This document shows, piece after piece, positions 34,648 through 43,190 of a stretch of DNA of 64,000 nucleotides. How positions within the stretch are numbered: the stretch's first letter is position 1; every line of letters starts with the position of its first letter. The translations under genes were made by a program, and so were the position numbers. Under the pieces are notes generated by a model, which saw only the letters and a list, made by a program, of their open reading frames with translations, did no database searches and had not been told where the DNA came from. This DNA is from an uncultured Erythrobacter sp. GTDB lineage: Bacteria; Pseudomonadota; Alphaproteobacteria; Sphingomonadales; Sphingomonadaceae. Location: contig CANLPY010000002.1 in NCBI GenBank assembly GCA_947493165.1, forward strand, positions 372,001-436,000. Direction: 5' to 3'.

Positions 34648-35790
34648 TCAGCTCCCTCTGAAATAGCGGTGTGGCACAAAAGGCATCGGTGAAACAGTAG
34701 CGGGCAGGCGCTTTGAGCGGACTTCAATCTCCAGCTGAGCGCCATCTGCGGCATGAGCGGGCTGTATATAGCCCATTGCAATCGGGTGACCGAGCGAGGG
34801 GGAAAAGCCTCCGCTCGTTACAATACCAACCTCGGTATCGCCGCTAAAAATCTTTGCGCCCTCGCGCGCGGGCATCCGCCCTTCCAATGCCATTCCGACC
34901 CGCACGGTCGGGCTGCCTTCGGTAAGACGCGTGAGGCAGGCTTGATGCCCCATCCATCCGCCCACATCGCGGCGCTTTTTCGACAGCGCGAAAGTTAGCC
35001 CAGCGCTGACCGGATCGATATCGGTGGTGAGATCATGCCCATAGAGCGGCAAACCCGCCTCCAGCCGCAGCGAATCCCGCGCGCCAAGGCCCGCTGGCCG
35101 CACCCGCTCATCAGCGACCAGAGCCTGCGCCAATTGCTCAACCTTGTCTGCATGAACTGAAATTTCAAAGCCATCCTCGCCGGTATAGCCAGCGCGGCTG
35201 ACCCACAGCGGAATGCCATCCCAATTGAAATAGGCTGCGCGCATAAATGTCAGCTCGCCCGTGCCCGGGATCAAGGCCTCCAGCACCTCGCCCGCCTTTG
35301 GACCTTGCAGCGCGAGCAGCGCCTGATCATCAAAATGGTTGAGCGTAATGGTGTCGGGCAGATGCTCGCGCAGATGGGCGATATCGTCCCACTTGGTCGC
35401 CCCGTTGACCACCAGTGCGATATGCGGCCCGGCATTGGTTATCATCAGGTCATCAATCACCCCGCCCGCTTCGGTCAGCAGCATGGAATACCGCATCCGT
35501 CCCTCTTTCAAAGAGGTGACAGCGCCTGGAACCAGCTTTTCCAGCTCTGCCGCCGCGCCTTCGCCTGAAAGCGCAAGCTGGCCCATGTGCGACACATCGA
35601 ACAGGCTCGCATTGGTGCGCGTCCATTCGTGCTCAGCCACGATGCCGCCATGCTCGCCGGTGTATTGGATCGGCATTTCATAGCCCGCAAACGGGACCAT
35701 GCGCCCGCCGCGTGCCCGGTGCCAGGCATCCAGCGGCAGCTGTGCCAGCGGCATGTCTTCGCCTGTATCGTTTGATGTATCGTCGCTCAA
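34648..35790 (-). CDS. gcvT: Aminomethyltransferase (glycine cleavage T protein)
   Basis: 380 residues. [44 protein letters not shown] and [18 protein letters not shown] carry the folate-binding and catalytic regions (Asp in DVSHMGQ region). It transfers methylene from the H-protein arm to THF, giving 5,10-methylene-THF and ammonia. It is the first gene of the glycine operon and is preceded by a tandem glycine riboswitch at 35835-36052. An N-terminal extension of about 15 acidic residues precedes the conserved core. The product can feed MetF at 41-42 kb. Confidence 0.94.
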   Translation of the reverse strand: MSDDTSNDTGEDMPLAQLPLDAWHRARGGRMVPFAGYEMPIQYTGEHGGIVAEHEWTRTNASLFDVSHMGQLALSGEGAAAELEKLVPGAVTSLKEGRMRYSMLLTEAGGVIDDLMITNAGPHIALVVNGATKWDDIAHLREHLPDTITLNHFDDQALLALQGPKAGEVLEALIPGTGELTFMRAAYFNWDGIPLWVSRAGYTGEDGFEISVHADKVEQLAQALVADERVRPAGLGARDSLRLEAGLPLYGHDLTTDIDPVSAGLTFALSKKRRDVGGWMGHQACLTRLTEGSPTVRVGMALEGRMPAREGAKIFSGDTEVGIVTSGGFSPSLGHPIAMGYIQPAHAADGAQLEIEVRSKRLPATVSPMPFVPHRYFRGS

Positions 35791-35834
35791 AATCAGTCCC
35801 CGAACAGGCGTTTAACGCGCCGCAAAGCCGCGTG

Positions 35835-36052
35835 GTTCCTGCCCCCTCTGTCGGGAAACCTGAGAGCTTAGCCAGCCAGCGAATTCGCAAACCAGCCTTC
35901 CCCTTCGGTGGCCATGCGATTGCTCACATTGGCGCTTTCCAGAGTGCCCATTCCAGCGCGGTCCGTTTGCCTGAGAGTTTCCGGGGCGGTTGCTCCTTCG
36001 GCGCCTTGCCCGAATGCCTTGGAGGGCAAGTCGGCCAAATCTCTCCCGCGAA
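35835..36052 (-). promoter_or_regulatory. Tandem glycine riboswitch upstream of gcvT
   Basis: Reading the minus strand from about 36052, the order of conserved elements is GGGAGAGA, GCGCCGAAGGAGCAA, GGAAACTCTCAGGCAAA with GGACCG, then ACTCTGGAAAG; this is the first glycine aptamer. A second follows with CCGAAGGGGAAGG, GCTCTCAGGTTTCCCGACAGAGGGGG, read in pieces to near 35835. These motifs define the glycine riboswitch, normally two aptamers in tandem that turn on gcv genes when glycine is high. It ends about 45 nt before the gcvT start. A 7-bp hairpin, GCCAGAA/TTCTGGC (36057-36074), lies just upstream, and GACGCA/TGCGTC at 36081-36111. The whole gap 35791-36157 otherwise holds no gene. Confidence 0.92.
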
Positions 36053-36157
36053 AGATGCCAGAATCACTTCTGGCGGGCATGACGCATGTTGCGCATACCA
36101 AAATGTGCGTCAATCGCAGCGCCGCATTATCCGGGAAAAAGCGACATATTCTTGCGG

Positions 36158-37390
36158 TTAGTCACTAGATTGCGCGTTATCTTGCTCAGCCAGTAGAGCC
36201 TTCGCCTGAGCCATTAGGGCAATCTCACGCGGGTCAAAGCCGCCCTCATCCTCGGCGCTCTGACGCGGCGGAACCGCAGCCGTAAAATAAGCGATACCGC
36301 GCGCACCATCACCGGAAAACCACAGTCCTGACCGCAGGCCATACGCCTCACCCGCATGTCCGATAAAAGGCACGCCAGCGTTGAACAATTGGTCCGCGCA
36401 GCCCCGCTCGCTCACATCGCCCATTTCAATGATTTGCAAGCCAAAGCCATAGGTGCAGAAAAATTCTTGATCTGGGTTGGTGCCAAGCTGCAGCGAATTG
36501 GCCACTTTTCCAAAAGTTGCAGCGGTGAACAGATCACCATCATTGGCGAGCATCAGCGCCTGACCGATCTTGGCCAGATCCATCATCCCGATCCGCACAC
36601 CGCCTTGCGGACTGAAGACAGACGCATTGGTTCCCGGCACATAGTTTTCTAGGCTGCATTCCGCGCCCTCGGCGACGGGTATCGTGCAGTTTGGCGGCAA
36701 GTCATCGGGATCATCGCGCGCAATCTCACCCGTATCGCGATAGAGCGTGACCGCGCGGGAGGTCATATCTTCATCGCAGCCAATCCAGTTGAGGCACGCT
36801 TTCACACCCAATGGCGCGAATACGGTGCGCTCTACCAAGCGATCAAAACGTTCCCCCGTCGCGGCTTCTAACACGGTGGCGACCACGGGTGATCCGAGAT
36901 TGGCGTATTCAAACGGAGCGTCGCCCGGCGCAGCCTTGGCATACCACGCCTCTGGCTCAGCCAGTTTGGCTTCAAGGCTTTCCCCCAGCGGAATGACATA
37001 GCCAGCCTTGTCGCGCAGGCCAGATCGGTGAGAGAGCAATTGTGCGAGCGTCACCTTGGCATCGGGAAAGTTGGGCGAGCGAACCTCCCAGCCCAAATAG
37101 TCCGACACATCCGCATCCAAATCGACCTTGCCCTCATCAACCAGTTGCAAAGTCGCCAGCGCCATAATCAGCTTTGAAATACTGGCGATGCGCACCGGGT
37201 CATTGGCTTCGACCGCCTCGCCCCGCTCCCGATTGCGCACGCCCTCGACGATCAGCGGTGTGATCGTGTCTCGGTCGAACGCCGCCACCACCGTCGCGGG
37301 CGGCGGACCGGCGTCAATGTCCGGTATGGTCGCGCAGGCCGATGTCATAGGTAGAATAAGGAACAGCGGAGCAAGCGATCGAGCATACAT
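36158..37390 (-). CDS. Serine hydrolase lipoprotein (beta-lactamase/class C-like fold)
   Basis: 410 residues from ATG 37390 (MYARSLAPLFLILPMTSACAT); a longer frame to 37510 is not coding-like. The signal ends in the lipobox TSAC. SISK (Ser70, Lys73) is the SxxK active site of class C beta-lactamases and related penicillin-binding esterases, and YANLGS supplies the YxN motif. The third motif (HxG/KTG) was not fixed; GHAGEAYGLRSG near the C-terminus may correspond. Probable roles are an esterase, D-aminopeptidase or lipid-anchored transpeptidase-like enzyme at the outer membrane or periplasm. Adjacent genes are metH (31 bp before its start) and the gcv riboswitch downstream. Confidence 0.85.
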   Translation of the reverse strand: MYARSLAPLFLILPMTSACATIPDIDAGPPPATVVAAFDRDTITPLIVEGVRNRERGEAVEANDPVRIASISKLIMALATLQLVDEGKVDLDADVSDYLGWEVRSPNFPDAKVTLAQLLSHRSGLRDKAGYVIPLGESLEAKLAEPEAWYAKAAPGDAPFEYANLGSPVVATVLEAATGERFDRLVERTVFAPLGVKACLNWIGCDEDMTSRAVTLYRDTGEIARDDPDDLPPNCTIPVAEGAECSLENYVPGTNASVFSPQGGVRIGMMDLAKIGQALMLANDGDLFTAATFGKVANSLQLGTNPDQEFFCTYGFGLQIIEMGDVSERGCADQLFNAGVPFIGHAGEAYGLRSGLWFSGDGARGIAYFTAAVPPRQSAEDEGGFDPREIALMAQAKALLAEQDNAQSSD

Positions 37391-37421
37391 GGCCCGAGCA
37401 TTGCCGCTAAACCTCGCACAA

Positions 37422-40052
37422 TCAATCCAAATTAGGACGCAGCCAGCGCTCCGCCGTAGCAATATCGACCCCGCGCCGCGCTGCATAATCCTCCAACTGA
37501 TCACGCCCAACCCGCGCCACGCCGAAATATTGCGATTCAGGATGGCCGAAATAAAAGCCAGAGACCGCAGCGGTGGGCCACATCGCGAAATTCTCCGTAA
37601 GCGTCAGGCCGACGTTCTTTTCCGCTTCCAGCAATTCAAACAATATTGGTTTCAGCGAATGGTCAGGGCACGCCGGATAGCCGGGTGCTGGGCGAATGCC
37701 GCGATATTGCTCTTTGATCAGCGCTTCATTGGTGAGCTGTTCACCGGGCGCATAGCCCCACAGATCGGTGCGGGTGTGCAAGTGCAAGCGTTCCGCAAAC
37801 GCCTCAGCAAAGCGGTCTGCCAGAGCCTTTAGCAAGATATCGGAATAATCATCCTTATCGGCTTGGAAACGCGCAATGTGCGGCTCTATCCCGTGAATGC
37901 CGACAGCAAACCCGCCAATCCAATCACCATCTGGATCAATGAAATCGGCAAGACACATATTGGCCCGGTCGCGCGATTTTTTGACTTGTTGGCGCAGGAA
38001 TGGAAGCCGCACGTGTTCTTCGCGCCGCACGCGGTGGATGGTGACATCATCTTCATCACGCGCGCACGGCCAAAAGCCCGCAACGCCGCGCGCTGTCAGC
38101 CATTTTTCCGCAATGATCTGGTCCAGCATCGCATTGGCATCATCGAACAATTGACTGGCGGTTTCGCCGACCACTTCGTCTTTAAGGATCGCCGGATAAT
38201 TTCCGTGCAATTCCCACGCGCGGAAGAACGGCGTCCAGTCGATATATTGTCTAAGATCCGTAAGATCCCAATCGTCAAACACGTGCACACCAGGCTTTAG
38301 CGGCGGGGCGGGTTTATCGCTGAGGTAAGCGTCATAATAATTGGCCCGCGCGTCTTTCAAAGACAGCAGCACGCTGGGCGTTTTGCCAGCGCGTGCATCG
38401 CGAACTTTCACATATTCGCCTGCGGTTTCCTCAACAAATTCATCGCGCTGCGTGTCTGAGAGCAGCTTTGAAGCGACGCCTACTGCTCGGCTCGCATCAA
38501 GCACATGGATCACCGGGCCATTGTAAGCGGGATCGATGCGAAGCGCTGTATGCACCTTGCTGGTGGTGGCGCCTCCGATCAAGAGCGGCATCGTCATCTC
38601 AGCGCGCTGCATTTCTTCGGCCACTGTCACCATCTCATCAAGCGAGGGGGTGATGAGGCCCGACAGGCCGATCATATCGGCCTTATTGTCATTGGCGGAT
38701 TTGAGGATGTCTTGCCAAGGCGCCATGACGCCAAGGTCGATCACGTCATAGCCATTGCATTGCAGCACAACGCCGACGATGTTCTTGCCGATATCATGCA
38801 CGTCGCCTTTGACCGTCGCCATGATGATCTTGCCTTTGGCCTTGCGTTCAGCCTCGGGCAGCAGGTCTTTTTCAGCCTCGATAAACGGAATGAGGTGAGC
38901 GACCGCCTTTTTCATTACGCGGGCGGATTTGACGACTTGCGGCAGGAACATTTTGCCGCTGCCGAACAAGTCTCCGACAACATTCATGCCGTCCATCAGG
39001 GGGCCTTCGATCACTTCGATCGGGCGGCCTCCGGCGTTGGCCGTGGCGCTGCGCATTTCCTCGGTATCGTCGACGATATGCGCGTCTATGCCTTTGACCA
39101 GTGCGTGCTCAAGCCGTTTCTTAACGTCCCAGCCGCGCCATTCGGCGGCCTTCTTTTCGTCTTCTACGGACTTGCCCTTGTAGGATTCGGCAAGCTCGAT
39201 GAGGCGCTCAGTCGCATCTTTCCTACGCATAAGGATAACGTCCTCACACGCCTCTCGTAAGCGCAGCTCTATCTGCTCATAAATGTCGAGTTGTCCAGCG
39301 TTCACAATCGCCATGTCGAGCCCGGCTGGGATCGCGTGATAGAGGAATACAGAGTGCATCGCGCGGCGCACTGTTTCATTTCCGCGAAACGAGAATGAAA
39401 GGTTCGAAAGCCCGCCGCTCGTCTTCGCATAAGGGCACGCAGCCTTTATCTCGCGCACAGCTTCAATGAAGTCGAGGCCATAGCGGTCATGTTCTTCGAT
39501 GCCGGTCGCGACCGCGAAAACGTTGGGATCAAAGATGATATCTTCGGGTGGAAAGCCGATGCCAGTGAGCAGTTCATAAGCGCGGCTGCAGATATCCACC
39601 TTGCGTGTTTTCGTGTCGGCCTGGCCCGTCTCATCAAAGGCCATCACGACCACCGCCGCGCCGTAAGCCATGCACAGCCGCGCTTGTTCAAGGAACGACT
39701 CTTCGCCTTCTTTCATCGAGATTGAGTTCACGATCGGCTTGCCCGATACGCATTTCAAACCGGCCTCGATCACCTCCCATTTGGAGCTGTCGATCATCAC
39801 CGGAACGCGTGCGATATCAGGTTCTGCCGCGATCAGTTTCAGAAATGTCGTCATGGCGTGGACCGCATCGAGCAGCCCTTCGTCCATGTTCACGTCAATC
39901 ACCTGCGCACCATTTTCGACCTGCTGGCGCGCAACCTCGACCGCAGCGGTATAATCATCCGCCATGATAAGTTTCTTGAAGCGGGCGGACCCCGTGACAT
40001 TGGTGCGCTCACCGATGTTGATAAAGAGCGCGCTGCTGGTTTGCTCAGTCAT
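37422..40052 (-). CDS. metH: Methionine synthase, folate/cobalamin/activation part
   Basis: 876 residues lacking the N-terminal homocysteine-binding domain, which is encoded separately just upstream (40056-41114). The N-terminal part ([18 protein letters not shown], about 11-28) is the methyl-THF (pterin) domain. The B12 cap and binding domains follow with [13 protein letters not shown] near residue 416, whose His ligates cobalt. The C-terminal activation domain binds SAM (region near residue 690-860, RAYR-type blocks such as [12 protein letters not shown]). It remethylates homocysteine to methionine using methylcobalamin. The split arrangement is common in some alphaproteobacteria. Three bp separate it from the preceding gene. 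Confidence 0.94.
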   Translation of the reverse strand: MTEQTSSALFINIGERTNVTGSARFKKLIMADDYTAAVEVARQQVENGAQVIDVNMDEGLLDAVHAMTTFLKLIAAEPDIARVPVMIDSSKWEVIEAGLKCVSGKPIVNSISMKEGEESFLEQARLCMAYGAAVVVMAFDETGQADTKTRKVDICSRAYELLTGIGFPPEDIIFDPNVFAVATGIEEHDRYGLDFIEAVREIKAACPYAKTSGGLSNLSFSFRGNETVRRAMHSVFLYHAIPAGLDMAIVNAGQLDIYEQIELRLREACEDVILMRRKDATERLIELAESYKGKSVEDEKKAAEWRGWDVKKRLEHALVKGIDAHIVDDTEEMRSATANAGGRPIEVIEGPLMDGMNVVGDLFGSGKMFLPQVVKSARVMKKAVAHLIPFIEAEKDLLPEAERKAKGKIIMATVKGDVHDIGKNIVGVVLQCNGYDVIDLGVMAPWQDILKSANDNKADMIGLSGLITPSLDEMVTVAEEMQRAEMTMPLLIGGATTSKVHTALRIDPAYNGPVIHVLDASRAVGVASKLLSDTQRDEFVEETAGEYVKVRDARAGKTPSVLLSLKDARANYYDAYLSDKPAPPLKPGVHVFDDWDLTDLRQYIDWTPFFRAWELHGNYPAILKDEVVGETASQLFDDANAMLDQIIAEKWLTARGVAGFWPCARDEDDVTIHRVRREEHVRLPFLRQQVKKSRDRANMCLADFIDPDGDWIGGFAVGIHGIEPHIARFQADKDDYSDILLKALADRFAEAFAERLHLHTRTDLWGYAPGEQLTNEALIKEQYRGIRPAPGYPACPDHSLKPILFELLEAEKNVGLTLTENFAMWPTAAVSGFYFGHPESQYFGVARVGRDQLEDYAARRGVDIATAERWLRPNLD

Positions 40053-40055
40053 GGA

Positions 40056-41114
40056 TCAAGCCGCCACAGTAAAGGGTTCAAGGCCCGCAAGCCGCATCAT
40101 CGGAACAGGCGATGGCACGACCCGCGCGGGAAGCCCCTTAACAGCATCAGCGATCGCTCTGATATGTTCAGGCGACGATCCGCAGCAGCCACCCAGAATA
40201 TTTGCCTGTCCGTTCTCAGCCCATTGCTTGACCAGACCAGCCGTGGTTTCCGGCATTTCGTCATATTCACCCAATTCATTGGGGAGGCCAGCATTAGGAT
40301 AAGCCATTAGTAATGTATCGGCGATTCCAGATAGCGATTGAATGTGGGGACGCAATTGATCCGCGCCAAAGCTGCAATTGAGACCGATAGTGATTGGGTT
40401 TGCGTGGCGCACAGCATACCAAAATGCCTCGACAGTATGGCCCGACAGATTGCGGCCTGACAGGTCGGTAAGCGTCATCGAAATCATTACCGGCACTTCG
40501 CGGCCAAGCTCAGCCTCAAGCTGCTTCACCGCCATGATCCCCGCCTTGGCATTGAGGGTATCAAACACCGTTTCGATTAAGATAAAGTCGCAGCCGCCTT
40601 CTACGAGAGCAGCAGCTTGCTCGTTATAGACCGCCGTCAGTCCATCGAAGTCGATCTCGCGAAAGCCGGGATCTTCAACATCGGGGCTCAGCGAAAGCGT
40701 CTTGTTGGTTGGCCCGATTGCGCCGGCTACAAACCTCGGCTTACCGTCCTTCGCCTGGTACTCATCGGCAAGCGCGCGGGCTATCTTGCCCGATTCAATG
40801 TTTATCGCGGCCACCTGATCCTCAGCGCCATAATCCGCTTGGCTGATCCGATTGGCGGAGAACGTATTGGTCGCCACCAAATCTGATCCAGCATCCAAAT
40901 AGGCGCGCGTGATATCCTTGATCACGTCCGGACGGGTCAGCGCCAAAATATCATTGTTACCTTTTTGATCGGCTACCAGATTCAAATCGCCCGCGTAATC
41001 CGCTTCTGACAGTTTGCGCTCTTGGATCTGCGTTCCAAACGCGCCATCAAAGATTAGCACGCGCTCTTCAGCAGCCGATTTAAGCCTCTCGCGCGCGGTG
41101 TTCTGTGCGATCAT
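40056..41114 (-). CDS. Homocysteine S-methyltransferase domain protein (MetH N-terminal half)
   Basis: 352 residues corresponding to the homocysteine-binding barrel of MetH. ILIFDGAFGTQIQERKL opens as in MetH. GLNCSFGADQL (about residue 240) and ILGGCCGSSPEHI (about residue 310) hold the three zinc-binding cysteines. The enzyme presents homocysteine to the cobalamin subunit encoded next, 3 bp away. Its start overlaps the metF stop as ATGA. Alternatively it may act as an independent methyltransferase, but context and sequence favour MetH. Confidence 0.92.
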   Translation of the reverse strand: MIAQNTARERLKSAAEERVLIFDGAFGTQIQERKLSEADYAGDLNLVADQKGNNDILALTRPDVIKDITRAYLDAGSDLVATNTFSANRISQADYGAEDQVAAINIESGKIARALADEYQAKDGKPRFVAGAIGPTNKTLSLSPDVEDPGFREIDFDGLTAVYNEQAAALVEGGCDFILIETVFDTLNAKAGIMAVKQLEAELGREVPVMISMTLTDLSGRNLSGHTVEAFWYAVRHANPITIGLNCSFGADQLRPHIQSLSGIADTLLMAYPNAGLPNELGEYDEMPETTAGLVKQWAENGQANILGGCCGSSPEHIRAIADAVKGLPARVVPSPVPMMRLAGLEPFTVAA

Positions 41115-42040
41115 GCTGCGCTCCCCACTGGTCGTTTGCCGAGCATATGGCAGATCGCATAGGCAAGTTCTGCGCGGTTGAGCGTGTAAAAATGGAACTG
41201 GCGCACGCCGCCTGCATACAGCCTGCGGCAGAGTTCAGCTGCAATGGTCGCGCTCACCAATTGGCGTGCTTCGGGCCGGTCGTCCAAGCCATCAAACAAG
41301 CCCTCCATCCAGACCGGAATATCCGTTCCGCATAACCCGCTCATTCGCTGGACCGCAGCAAAGCTGACCACCGGCATGATGCCCGGCACGATTTCGCCAT
41401 TGATGCCCGCTGCGGCGGCCTTGTCCCTGAATTCAAAAAAACAGCGCGTGTTGAAGAAAAATTGCGTGATCGCGCGGGTCGCACCTGCATCGAACTTGGC
41501 CTTGAGATTGTCGAGATCGCTCTGCGCATCCGGGCTGTCCGGGTGCACCTCTGGGTAAGCGGCAACAGAGATCTCGAAATCAGCCACGTCTTTGAGGCCC
41601 GCGATCAGTTCAACGGCATTCGCATATCCTCCGGGGTGCGGAATATAACGCCCGTTACCTTCTGGAGAATCTCCGCGCAGTGCGACAATGTGCCGAATGC
41701 CGCTTTCCCAGTAATGGCGGGCGACTTCGTTCACCTCATCTTTGGTTGCCGCAACACAGGTGAGGTGCGCAGCAGCAGGAATTCCGGCTTCATTCTGAAT
41801 CCGAACAACCTGCTCATGCGTGCGCTCTCGCGTCGATCCACCTGCGCCGTAAGTCACCGATGCAAAACGAGGATGCAAAGGCTTAAGCGTTTCAAGGCTT
41901 TGCCACAGCTTCTCGCTCATCTTATCCGTTTTAGGCGGGAAAAATTCGAACGAAATGTCAATGTCGCCCGGCAGTCCTTTAAAAAGAGGACTGTCGAGCG
42001 CCGTGCGCGCTTCATGCATTTGATTGAGGGTCGGGCTCAA
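41111..42040 (-). CDS. metF: 5,10-methylenetetrahydrofolate reductase
   Basis: 309 residues. ISFEFFPPKTDKMSEKLW begins the FAD-dependent barrel; FASVTYGAGGSTRERTHE and RHIVALRGDSPEG are the flavin/folate motifs. It reduces methylene-THF to methyl-THF, the methyl donor of MetH. The start overlaps the regulator stop as ATGA, and the end overlaps the MetH N-terminal gene. The operon order is regulator-metF-metH(N)-metH(C). Confidence 0.94.
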   Translation of the reverse strand: MSPTLNQMHEARTALDSPLFKGLPGDIDISFEFFPPKTDKMSEKLWQSLETLKPLHPRFASVTYGAGGSTRERTHEQVVRIQNEAGIPAAAHLTCVAATKDEVNEVARHYWESGIRHIVALRGDSPEGNGRYIPHPGGYANAVELIAGLKDVADFEISVAAYPEVHPDSPDAQSDLDNLKAKFDAGATRAITQFFFNTRCFFEFRDKAAAAGINGEIVPGIMPVVSFAAVQRMSGLCGTDIPVWMEGLFDGLDDRPEARQLVSATIAAELCRRLYAGGVRQFHFYTLNRAELAYAICHMLGKRPVGSAA

Positions 42041-43047
42041 GCGGTTCGTTCCTTGACGGGGGTTGAAAGAGGGATATTGCGGCGCTGGCCAATCCAGATC
42101 TTGACCACCAATTCTTTGCCGTCCAGCGATTGCGGCGCGCGCGCGGTGAAACCTGCGCCGCGCAGCAAATCTTGCAATTGACGGTCTGAGAAGCCGAGCC
42201 GTGCATGGGCGTGCCGCGTGCGAAGTTCTTCATGGTTGTGGGCTGCAAAATCGACAATTGCGATGCGCCCACCAGGCCGAGTGACACGGGCTGCCTCTAC
42301 CAATGCAGTCGCGGGGTCTTGAACGAAGTGGAGCACCTGATGCAGCAGCACCGTGTCAAAACTGGCTGCAGCAAAGGGAAGGTCGCCGAGATCGCCCTGC
42401 ACCAGCTCAATCCGGTCAGCAGGGAAATGTTGAAGCTTGGCGCGGGCAATGCGGAGCATTTCCAAGTTCTTATCGAGCGCCACGATTCGTTCAGCCCGGC
42501 CCGCGAACAGCTCTGCCATGCGCCCAGTGCCCGTGCCGATATCCAGCAATGTGCCAACTGGCTCATCGCCCAATGCCTCGCTCAGTTTTTTCTCAACTAG
42601 GCCATCAGCGCTGTGCAAACGGCGCAATTCGTCCCACTCGCCAGCGTGCCGCTCAAAATAGCCTTCAGCCGTCTGCTCGCGCGCGGTTCGGATGGAGGCG
42701 AGTTTACGCCGATCATCTTCGCAAGCGTAAGCAAAGCCGGGATCTTCGCGCTCAGCGATCACCAGCAAACGGGCAATTGCCTCCACTACTGGAGACGTCG
42801 CATCACCGCTGCTGGCCATTCGCAGGAAAACCCAACTCCCCTCGCGCCTGCGCTCTGCAAGTCCGGCATCGCAAAGAATGCCAACGTGACGCGAAACGCG
42901 CGGCTGACTTTGCCCCAGAACTTGCGCGAGCTCACCCACGGCTAGCTCCATCGCCGCGAGCAGGCGGACAATGCGCAGCCGCGTCGGGTCAGCAAGCGCC
43001 CGAAAAATGGTATCAATGTTCATCGCATCGCTGTTCATCGTCCGCAT
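42037..43047 (-). CDS. ArsR-type regulator fused to SAM-dependent methyltransferase
   Basis: 336 residues if started at 43047; in-frame ATGs at 43038 and 43023 are alternatives. The winged-helix ArsR domain covers about 8-95, with VGELAQVLGQSQPRVSRHVGIL as the recognition helix. A class I methyltransferase domain follows at about 140-310, with LLDIGTGTGRMAELF as motif I and ELVQGDLGDLPF downstream. No metal-binding cysteines like those of metal sensors stand out. Such fusions next to metF/metH are candidates for SAM/SAH-sensing regulators (SahR-like is my inference). A perfect 8-bp inverted repeat just before the start, at 43049-43070, fits autoregulation. ATG 43047 may lie inside the promoter, favouring a later start. 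Confidence 0.9.
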   Translation of the reverse strand: MRTMNSDAMNIDTIFRALADPTRLRIVRLLAAMELAVGELAQVLGQSQPRVSRHVGILCDAGLAERRREGSWVFLRMASSGDATSPVVEAIARLLVIAEREDPGFAYACEDDRRKLASIRTAREQTAEGYFERHAGEWDELRRLHSADGLVEKKLSEALGDEPVGTLLDIGTGTGRMAELFAGRAERIVALDKNLEMLRIARAKLQHFPADRIELVQGDLGDLPFAAASFDTVLLHQVLHFVQDPATALVEAARVTRPGGRIAIVDFAAHNHEELRTRHAHARLGFSDRQLQDLLRGAGFTARAPQSLDGKELVVKIWIGQRRNIPLSTPVKERTA

Positions 43048-43048
43048 G

Positions 43049-43070
43049 GATATAAAGATATTTTTATATC
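43049..43070. promoter_or_regulatory. Palindromic operator of the met operon
   Basis: GATATAAA and TTTATATC are separated by six bases (GATATT), a perfect inverted repeat with an AT-rich core typical of ArsR-family operators. It lies 2 bp before ATG 43047. On the minus strand TTTACA and TATATC about 16 bp apart overlap it, so bound protein would block transcription of the regulator-metF-metH genes. A second shorter repeat, CTGGT-AC-ACCAG, is at 43096-43107, nearer the GH42 gene. Confidence 0.7.
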
Positions 43071-43190
43071 TGTAAATGCACTCTCACTGTGCACTCTGGT
43101 ACACCAGTAAGTGCCCGAGACAGGCGCAAGCTTGCATTCTGGTCCGCCCGGCCCGAAACGGCTTTGATTGGGATCGCATTCGAAAGGCGC

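Noticed and set aside
37863-38300. Plus-strand frame opposite metH
   Set aside because: No coding character and wholly within the cobalamin-dependent methionine synthase gene.
37422-41114. Broken metH gene
   Set aside because: The two frames are intact, have their own starts, and the split of the homocysteine domain is a known natural arrangement rather than a mutation.
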